Made by a program: the position numbers and the translations under genes
Part shown: in pieces, positions 14,426 through 19,515 of the stretch
Position numbering within the stretch: the stretch's first letter is position 1
Layout of the letters: every line of letters begins with the position of its first letter
Notes under the pieces: model-generated
Told to the model about the DNA's origin: nothing
Seen by the model: only the letters and a program-made list of their open reading frames with translations
Database searches by the model: none
DNA from: CAYJEQ01 sp964369235
Lineage (GTDB): Bacteria; Bacillota; Clostridia; Oscillospirales; Ruminococcaceae
Direction: 5' to 3'
DNA: 19,515 nucleotides
NCBI GenBank assembly: GCA_964369235.1
Contig: CAYJEQ010000049.1
Span: forward strand, 1-19,515

Positions 14426-14438
14426 ATATATCCCACCT

Positions 14439-14873
14439 TTATTTAATATTTAGTTTAGTTTTTACAAATTCTAGGTATTTAGGATCATCTGCTGAGAATA
14501 CATCTTCCCCAGCCATCATATAGGCTCTAAGCATAAATTCCAGTGCGTTGTTGCTGTCACGCATTTCATAGTGGCACTGGCCTAGACGCATTAGTACAAA
14601 GGGATTGTTAACCCCTTCGCCACTGACATTTCCCCTAGCGTTTAAAAAATGTGCCTTTGCTGGCATGTACTCTTTCTTTAGAAAATGCACATCTCCTAAA
14701 GCTGCCTCAATCCATACAGCTTCACTGTAGGTGTTTTTAGGCTCAGGGATAAGTTTTAGCGCCTCTGTCCAAGCCTTGTAAGCTCGGTCCATATCCCCCT
14801 CTTCAAAAAGTTCATTGCCAAAATCCGATAGTTCATTTACATCAAATACAAGATGTTCTGGTAGTTTGTTCAT
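14439..14873 (-). CDS. TPR-like helical repeat protein
   Basis: This soluble protein of 144 residues is built of helix pairs resembling tetratricopeptide repeats. They are NELFEEGDMDRAYKAWTEALKLIP, ALGDVHFLKKEYMPAKAHFLNARG and RLGQCHYEMRDSNNALEFMLRAYMMAG (quoted as landmarks at about residues 19-42, 60-83 and 98-124). Such folds mediate protein-protein contacts. The in-frame ATG at 14885 lies on the GGAAGGAATGG motif, so the ATG at 14873 is preferred. It follows rtcB by about 32 bases and precedes the transporter with almost no gap. A link to RtcB or RNA metabolism is only contextual. Confidence 0.78.
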   Translation of the reverse strand: MNKLPEHLVFDVNELSDFGNELFEEGDMDRAYKAWTEALKLIPEPKNTYSEAVWIEAALGDVHFLKKEYMPAKAHFLNARGNVSGEGVNNPFVLMRLGQCHYEMRDSNNALEFMLRAYMMAGEDVFSADDPKYLEFVKTKLNIK

Positions 14874-14905
14874 AGCTTTGACCATTCCTTCCCATTTATA
14901 TTATT

Positions 14906-15991
14906 CTAACTAGCTTTAAAATTAAATATAGGTATCAGTCGCTGTACTATCTCTACAGTAGGCCCTATAGCCTCCATAATCTCCTTGTAGTCCTTATATG
15001 CAAAGGGGCTTTCATCTATTGTGCTTTTGTGGACACAGCTAGAATAGATACCCTCCATGGACTTCTGATAATCTTCTAGTTTAAATAGGGTTTTTGCCTT
15101 TGCTCTGGAATAAAGTCTACCTGCACCATGGGGAGCAGAATAGTTCCAGTCAGAGTTACCTTTACCCTTACATAGTAACATGCCATCTCTCATATTTAGG
15201 GGGATAACTAACATCTCTCCCAGCTCTGCTGAGATTGCGCCTTTTCGTAGTATGCTACTGCCATCATCAATAAAATTATGGGTGGAGCTTATTTTTTCCA
15301 CTACAGTCAGTTTCATCTTGGTGGTAATTACCCTTAACATCTCCTGACGATTATCCACTGCAAACTGCTGTACTATCTTCATATCGTGGATATAATTATC
15401 CCTGTCCTGTCCAATTAAATAAGCAAGCTGGCTATCTATAAACTCCCCTCCACCCTTCATGGTGGACTGGGCTAATTTCTGATAATAGGTTGCCACTGCT
15501 TGGCCGATATTTCTTGAGCCACTGTGGACAGCTATACCACCTTGATATGCCTCGATGAAGTGATTACCACCACCTAGACTACCTAGTGAATACTGGGAGC
15601 GATTTCTAGTAACATCATCTAGCTTATCCCAACATTTCATAGCTGTAAAATCATACTCCTTTAAACTGCTGTGAACAGCAAATCCTGTAGGGATGTACTT
15701 TCTTATTACATCATCTAATTCCTTAAGCCTTGTGGTAATGTCCTCTTTTATAGTAACTAAATCCACCCCACAACCAATGTCCACCCCTATTAGATTAGGG
15801 CAGATTTTATCCCCCATAATCATAGTTGTGCCTATGGTACAGCCTTTGCCTGCGTGACAGTCAGGCATTATTCTAACATTAGCCCCTTCTCCCAGTGGAG
15901 AATTTGCCATCTTTATAATCTGGGACACAGCTTCCTGTTCCACATTTTCGGTAAAAATCTTTACTATTCCGTATTTTGAGTTAATTTCCAT
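14906..15991 (-). CDS. rtcB: RtcB-type RNA-splicing ligase
   Basis: RtcB joins RNA 2',3'-cyclic phosphate or 3'-phosphate ends to 5'-OH ends using GTP and Mn2+. The 361-residue protein contains PDCHAGKG (43-50) and GVDIGCGVD (69-77, Asp71 and Cys74 as metal ligands). It also has GGGNHFIE (140-147, His144), HSGSR (156-160) and SAPHGAGR (285-292), whose His288 is the expected guanylylated residue. All key residues are present, so it should be active. It is shorter than E. coli RtcB and belongs to the compact forms common in Clostridia. The ribosome binding site is GCGAAAGGAG. It is cotranscribed with a small membrane protein upstream and the TPR-like protein downstream. No archease or RtcR/RtcA gene is present. 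Confidence 0.93.
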   Translation of the reverse strand: MEINSKYGIVKIFTENVEQEAVSQIIKMANSPLGEGANVRIMPDCHAGKGCTIGTTMIMGDKICPNLIGVDIGCGVDLVTIKEDITTRLKELDDVIRKYIPTGFAVHSSLKEYDFTAMKCWDKLDDVTRNRSQYSLGSLGGGNHFIEAYQGGIAVHSGSRNIGQAVATYYQKLAQSTMKGGGEFIDSQLAYLIGQDRDNYIHDMKIVQQFAVDNRQEMLRVITTKMKLTVVEKISSTHNFIDDGSSILRKGAISAELGEMLVIPLNMRDGMLLCKGKGNSDWNYSAPHGAGRLYSRAKAKTLFKLEDYQKSMEGIYSSCVHKSTIDESPFAYKDYKEIMEAIGPTVEIVQRLIPIFNFKAS

Positions 15992-16026
15992 GTCAATACA
16001 CTCCTTTCGCCTGTTTACTGATGATT

Positions 16027-16371
16027 TTATTTAACTAAGCCTGTACTAAAACAGGATATAGCCAGCGATAAAATTATCATTAATACTAAAACTATTAGGT
16101 GACCTGTAGAGCCTATAAAACTCAGCATATCTAATTTAAGTAGCATAAATATTAATGATAGTACAGTTTGGATTATCATATATTCCAAACCATCATACTT
16201 ACAAAAATGATAATACACTATAGCTAATATAATTATTGCTATTATAGGTATAATAATACTAATAGTGTTTTTTAGGCTTAGAAATATTAAAACTAAAGAT
16301 ACAATTGGCAGTAGGAAAGCCCCTACAACAAACATTATTAACCCTACACCATCCCAAAAACTAAATTTCAT
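16027..16371 (-). CDS. small hydrophobic membrane protein, unknown function
   Basis: The product has 114 residues with about four hydrophobic segments (near 10-30, 33-55, 60-80 and 88-110). It has very little polar sequence apart from HFCKYDGLEYM in the middle. No family is recognised. The in-frame ATG at 16383 touches the GAGAAAGGCATGG motif, so the ATG at 16371 is preferred. It is the first gene of the operon leading into rtcB (35-base gap). It carries an elaborate leader with the shared AGTTTGAAAAT hairpin and two further hairpins inside an outer stem. Confidence 0.65.
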   Translation of the reverse strand: MKFSFWDGVGLIMFVVGAFLLPIVSLVLIFLSLKNTISIIIPIIAIIILAIVYYHFCKYDGLEYMIIQTVLSLIFMLLKLDMLSFIGSTGHLIVLVLMIILSLAISCFSTGLVK

Positions 16372-16394
16372 ACTTATGGCCATGCCTTTCTCCT

Positions 16395-16492
16395 AGTTTG
16401 CAATGTTTTAGGCGATTTTGTGATAGCAAAATTTCACTCCCTTTGAGTGAAAAGCCTCAAAACTTGCAGTTTGAAAATTTTATTTTCAAACT
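16395..16492 (-). promoter_or_regulatory. structured leader of the small membrane protein/RtcB operon
   Basis: Read on the minus strand, hairpin AGTTTGAAAAT/ATTTTCAAACT (16468-16492) comes first. An outer pairing GTTTTGAGGC / GCCTAAAAC follows, enclosing TTTCACTC/GAGTGAAA and ATTTTG/CAAAAT hairpins. Then come TTGCAAACTA and the GGAGAAAGGCATGG start region. The first hairpin and the last segment match the nfeD leader. The middle part matches the layout of the biotin carrier leader. Confidence 0.5.
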
Positions 16493-16523
16493 ACCTCCTA
16501 ATATAATTAAGCCACCGTGATTT

Positions 16524-16560
16524 TAATTATATACAGCTATTGTAATTATATACAGCTATT
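16524..16560 (-). promoter_or_regulatory. duplicated 18-bp promoter-like repeat
   Basis: TAATTATATACAGCTATT occurs twice (16524-16541 and 16543-16560), 19 bases apart. On the minus strand each copy reads AATAGCTGTATATAATTA, giving two tandem TATAAT boxes upstream of the small membrane protein/RtcB operon. No good -35 box is visible for either copy. Confidence 0.5.
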
Positions 16561-16636
16561 TTATTTAACCCACTGTATCCTATCATATCACATCAATAAG
16601 ACATTGTCACCATAGCAAATAACTATATAACAAAAA

Positions 16637-16671
16637 TAGGGTGTATACCTCTAATTGAGGTATACACCCTA
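16637..16671 (-). terminator. intrinsic terminator of glyA
   Basis: TAGGGTGTATACCTC (16637-16651) and GAGGTATACACCCTA (16657-16671) form a 15-bp perfect stem around TAATT. On the minus strand TTTTTG follows. It lies 33 bases after the glyA stop codon. The remainder of 16561-16636 shows nothing else. Confidence 0.85.
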
Positions 16672-16703
16672 AACTGATATAAGCCTAAATATATAGGTTG
16701 TTT

Positions 16704-17954
16704 TTACTGATATAGTGGGTATTTATCACATAGAACAGTTACCCTTTTACGGATGTCCTCTGCGCTGTTTTCAAAGTCTACCACTGTTTTGTAGATACAG
16801 TCAGCTACCTCTACCATGTCTTCTTCCTTAAATCCTCTAGTAGTAACTGCTGCTGTGCCCAGTCTTACCCCACTTGTTACAAATGGGCTGGTTGGATCAT
16901 TTGGTACCGAGTTCTTATTAGCTGTAATATACACCTCATCAAGGCGTTTTTCCAGCTCCTTACCTGTAATATTCATATTCTGTAAATCCACCAGTACCAG
17001 ATGATTATCACTGCCACCACTTACTAGGTTAAATCCTCTTTCCATTAGTGCTTTAGCCATAGCAGCGTTGTTTTTTACAATCTGCTGTTGGTACTCTTTA
17101 AACTCTGGTTGTAGTGCCTCACCAAAGCACACTGCTTTAGCTGCTATAACATGCATTAAAGGACCACCCTGTATACCTGGGAAAACTGCCTTATCAATCT
17201 GCTTAGCTAGTTCTTCTTTACACAGTATCATACCACCTCTAGGGCCTCTTAGAGTTTTATGGGTGGTGGTGGATACTACATCAGCATATGGCACAGGATT
17301 TTTATGAAGTCCTGCTGCTACCAGCCCTGCTATATGAGCCATATCTACAAATAGGTAAGCACCTACTTCTTTAGCTATGTTTCCTATAATCTCAAAATCT
17401 ATCTCTCTTGCATAGGCACTTGCCCCTGCAACTATCATCTTAGGTTTATTTGCTATTGCTGTCTGTCTTAGCTCCTCATAATCGATAAATCCTTCTTCAT
17501 TTACCCCATAGGAGATAAAGTTATACAGTTTACCAGAGAAGTTTACAGGGGATCCATGGGTCAGATGTCCACCATGAGCTAGGTTCATACCCAGTACAGT
17601 GTCACCTACCTCAAGTAGTGCAAGGTAAACAGCTGCATTTGCCTGTGCACCAGAATGGGGCTGTACATTGGCATGTTCTGCTCCAAAAAGCTCCTTAGCA
17701 CGATCTCTTGCAATGTTTTCTACCACATCAACATATTCACAACCACCGTAGTAGCGTTTTGATGGGTAGCCTTCGGCATATTTATTTGTAAGTATGGTTC
17801 CCATAGCTGCCATTACAGCTGGGGAAACGATATTTTCGCTGGCAATTAGTTCGATATTTCTTCTTTGGCGCATTAACTCGTCGGACATAGCAGCAGAAAC
17901 TTCCATATCATATCTACCTACAAATCCAATAGTATCCATTATGTTCTTATCCAT
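16704..17954 (-). CDS. glyA: serine hydroxymethyltransferase
   Basis: GlyA is a PLP enzyme that converts serine and tetrahydrofolate to glycine and 5,10-methylenetetrahydrofolate, the main source of one-carbon units. The 416-residue protein is of normal length and very well conserved: NIELIASENIVSPAV (33-47), YAEGYPSKRYYGGCEYVD (59-76) and QPHSGAQANAAVY (98-110). Others are AHGGHLTHGSPVNFSG (126-141), DMAHIAGLVAAG (204-215) and the PLP-lysine motif STTTHKTLRGPRGG (Lys233). The ribosome binding site is GGAGG, 11 bases before ATG. A strong promoter lies at 17990-18018 and a terminator at 16637-16671, so it is probably monocistronic. Confidence 0.98.
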   Translation of the reverse strand: MDKNIMDTIGFVGRYDMEVSAAMSDELMRQRRNIELIASENIVSPAVMAAMGTILTNKYAEGYPSKRYYGGCEYVDVVENIARDRAKELFGAEHANVQPHSGAQANAAVYLALLEVGDTVLGMNLAHGGHLTHGSPVNFSGKLYNFISYGVNEEGFIDYEELRQTAIANKPKMIVAGASAYAREIDFEIIGNIAKEVGAYLFVDMAHIAGLVAAGLHKNPVPYADVVSTTTHKTLRGPRGGMILCKEELAKQIDKAVFPGIQGGPLMHVIAAKAVCFGEALQPEFKEYQQQIVKNNAAMAKALMERGFNLVSGGSDNHLVLVDLQNMNITGKELEKRLDEVYITANKNSVPNDPTSPFVTSGVRLGTAAVTTRGFKEEDMVEVADCIYKTVVDFENSAEDIRKRVTVLCDKYPLYQ

Positions 17955-17989
17955 CTTAAACTATTCCTCCAATTAATATAATATTCTTC

Positions 17990-18018
17990 ATTATACTGGT
18001 TTTAGTATGATAAAGCAA
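17990..18018 (-). promoter_or_regulatory. glyA promoter
   Basis: On the minus strand, TTGCTT (18013-18018), a 17-base spacer and TATAAT (17990-17995), about 35 bases upstream of the start codon. Confidence 0.75.
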
Positions 18019-18139
18019 CAATAAAATTAAATCCCCTGTAAATTAAGTATTCTTATATAAAAATAGCTGTAATTTTATAACAAAATCATTAAAAATGCAG
18101 ACAGCTACACACAAATATCACACAATACAATAATTACTA

Positions 18140-18168
18140 TTGCATAATATTATAAATTACTATAAAAT
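18140..18168 (+). promoter_or_regulatory. possible promoter of the 18257 gene
   Basis: TTGCAT (18140-18145), 17 bases, TAAAAT (18163-18168), about 88 bases before the start codon. The region is very AT-rich, so chance matches are likely. The rest of 18019-18139 and 18169-18240 shows nothing recognised. Confidence 0.35.
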
Positions 18169-18256
18169 GTAAGTATATTATTTTTCACAGCAATAAATCA
18201 TTTCATTATATGCACTATATAGACAGAATATTATAAAAGATAAAGGAGTATACAAC

Positions 18257-18814
18257 ATGGGTTTTTACGGTGGCGGAATGTATGACGATTCCTCAATGAT
18301 GATGGAGGAAAGCAGTGGAATTATAGCAATTCTAAATGGCCTACCAGCATGGCTTTCTACAATAATACTTGTACTGGCAGTAATACTTGCTGCAATGTTT
18401 GCAGGGTGGCTTTTTGGGAAGATAGTAGGTAATCTAATCTACCCTGATCCAGATAAGGAAACTGTTTTTGGCAGAACACAGCGTATATTAATATTTGCTG
18501 TTATTGTAATCACCATCGGTGTTACAGGTAGCATTATATATGACGAAATCACCCCAGATCCTATAGAGGATATTCCTGTAGATGGTATGGTTGACGGCAT
18601 GGGTGGTATGGACGGCATGGTTGATCCATCTGTAGAAGGTATGATTGACGATGCTGTCGAAGGCATGATTGATGAGGCTTATGAGGGAGAAATCCTAGAG
18701 GAAGGCATTGTAGAATCAGGTGGAGCAGACCCAGCTATAGGTGGGGAAAGCGAAGAAGTTATAACTCCTGAAATCTCTGTAGGCACTGCCGATGTGGCTG
18801 TAGCTGTGGGATAG
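18257..18814 (+). CDS. two-helix membrane protein with acidic Gly/Met-rich tail, unknown
   Basis: The protein has 185 residues. The N-terminus is Gly/Met-rich (MGFYGGGMYDDSSMMMEE). Two membrane helices follow, at about 30-57 and 77-95. A long extracytoplasmic or cytoplasmic tail (100-185) carries repeated short units, VDGMVDGMGGMDGMVD, then VEGMIDDAVEGMIDEAYEG, and then a Gly/Glu/Val-rich end. The tail has about 30 acidic residues and almost no basic ones. No family is recognised. AAAGGAG lies 9 bases before ATG. The gene stands alone between glyA and a palindromic repeat element. The unit pattern suggests metal or polycation binding, which is speculation. Confidence 0.7.
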   Translation: MGFYGGGMYDDSSMMMEESSGIIAILNGLPAWLSTIILVLAVILAAMFAGWLFGKIVGNLIYPDPDKETVFGRTQRILIFAVIVITIGVTGSIIYDEITPDPIEDIPVDGMVDGMGGMDGMVDPSVEGMIDDAVEGMIDEAYEGEILEEGIVESGGADPAIGGESEEVITPEISVGTADVAVAVG

Positions 18815-18878
18815 TTCTATACTACATAATAAAATATTTAACCATAAGCTAAATAAACAAGATGGCATTTTATAAAAA

Positions 18879-18971
18879 CTCTTGGTCAATAGTTAGGGTA
18901 AAATTCTGTAAGGGTACTATTCCTCGCCGTGGGCGAGGAATAGTACCTTTACATTTTGGATATAAACTTTA
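18879..18971 (+). repeat. palindromic intergenic element, copy C
   Basis: A 22-bp stem (18907-18928 with 18932-18953, one G-T pair) has CCTCGCC/GGCGAGG at its tip and a GTG loop. The left flank TCAATAGTTAGGGTAAAATT and the right flank ACATTTTGGATATAAACTTT align with copy A. It follows the 18257-18814 gene and may also act as its transcript end. Confidence 0.8.
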
Positions 18972-19050
18972 TACATAGATGCTGGCTTATTTTCTACATT
19001 GTGGTTAATTTTCTTGTTATCTTCCAGTTTATACTCCCATGAGGATAGTG

Positions 19051-19089
19051 AAAAGCACCTACCAACTTTTTGTAGTCAATAAGTGCTTT
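19051..19089 (-). terminator. possible weak terminator of the right-end gene
   Basis: AAAGCAC (19052-19058) and GTGCTTT (19083-19089) could pair around a 24-base loop containing a small TAC/GTA pairing. On the minus strand it ends in GTGCTTTTC. It lies just after the stop of the gene at 19142. The rest of 18972-19141 shows nothing recognised. Confidence 0.35.
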
Positions 19090-19141
19090 ATACATCTATT
19101 ATTTAGTTATAGTCTAATGCTTATTTGGTCATTCAGACTAG

Positions 19142-19515
19142 TTATTCTTTCCCATGCTGATTTCCTTGTCCATTGCTATGATGAGGGTTGCTGTTATCGT
19201 CATAAATTTCATTTGCGATAGATCCTTCTTCAATTAATTGTCTAATTTCTTTCATTGACAAATGATGAATGTCCTCTACTGTTATTGTATCATCAACTTC
19301 CTGGAGTTCATTATATGCACGATATTTTCCAAAAGACATATCGCTATGCTCTGCCTGTGTTTTAAGCTCATTATTTCCAAAGTGGCAAGATACATTTTCA
19401 CCACCAAAACTGCTTCCATTAATATTTGAAATTATATTCTCACTGTTTTCAGTGGAATTAGCAATTACAGTTATTTCTGTATAGCTATCGCCATAATCTA
19501 TAAAGCTATCTGACA
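19142..19515 (-). CDS. 3' part of an unknown hydrophilic protein, cut by the window edge
   Basis: The frame ending at 19142 is open without a stop to the window edge at 19515, giving at least 124 residues. The ATG at 19339 is therefore probably internal. The visible protein is Ser/Asn/Asp/Glu-rich (EITVIANSTENSENIISNIN, SSFGGENVSCHFGNNELKTQ). It ends with a predicted helix (TVEDIHHLSMKEIRQLIEEG) and a His/Asn/Gly-rich tail. No membrane segment or known motif is seen. Its start and full domain content lie outside the window. Confidence 0.65.
   Translation of the reverse strand, partial: SDSFIDYGDSYTEITVIANSTENSENIISNINGSSFGGENVSCHFGNNELKTQAEHSDMSFGKYRAYNELQEVDDTITVEDIHHLSMKEIRQLIEEGSIANEIYDDNSNPHHSNGQGNQHGKE

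Noticed and set aside
18439..18666. 75-codon minus-strand frame opposite the 18257 gene
   Set aside because: It is the Ser/Pro/Ile-rich mirror of the DGM repeat region, without a start signal.

Overview
The window is an AT-rich chromosomal segment with strong, AGG-rich ribosome binding sites and low-GC codon use. It carries a FemABX-type peptidoglycan enzyme and a biotin-dependent Na+-pumping decarboxylase cluster. Together these suggest an anaerobic Bacillota, probably a member of Clostridia. No genus is assigned. No rRNA, tRNA, CRISPR array, transposase or phage gene was seen.

Layout. (1) 1-2250, plus strand: a membrane-quality operon of NfeD, a short N-terminal-only SPFH paralogue and a full stomatin-like SPFH protein, closed by a clear terminator. 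(2) 2252-2826: noncoding, with a palindromic repeat element and a near-consensus promoter driving a bacteriohemerythrin (2839-3264). (3) 3360-5457, minus strand: a FemX-like aminoacyltransferase, a DUF3592-like membrane protein and a small membrane/TPR-like protein in one operon. (4) 5535-6596: an 83-bp tandem repeat and a QueG-like double [4Fe-4S] protein. (5) 6902-7948: an AbrB-family membrane protein. (6) 8167-13258, plus strand: gamma and beta subunits of a Na+-translocating decarboxylase, a divergent acyl-CoA-type carboxyltransferase, a biotin carrier and a pyruvate/oxaloacetate-type carboxyltransferase. (7) 13553-16371, minus strand: small membrane protein, RtcB RNA ligase, TPR-like protein and YdcZ-type DMT transporter. 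(8) 16704-17954, minus: serine hydroxymethyltransferase. (9) 18257-18814, plus: an unknown two-helix membrane protein with an acidic Gly/Met tail. (10) 19142-19515, minus: the 3' part of an unknown gene that runs off the window.

The main system is the five-gene decarboxylase/transcarboxylase cluster. Its parts would let one biotin carrier move a carboxyl group between a 2-oxoacid carboxyltransferase, a second atypical carboxyltransferase and a membrane decarboxylase that exports Na+. The second carboxyltransferase has lost conserved motifs in its N-terminal half, so its substrate is open.

The noncoding DNA is unusually structured. It holds a family of about 90-bp palindromic elements (four copies, two orientations) whose arms differ but still pair, and a modular hairpin leader in front of three unrelated genes. 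It also holds an 83-bp tandem repeat and several perfect inverted repeats near promoters. Two genes appear to start at non-AUG codons (ATC and ATA), judged from Shine-Dalgarno spacing shared with neighbours.
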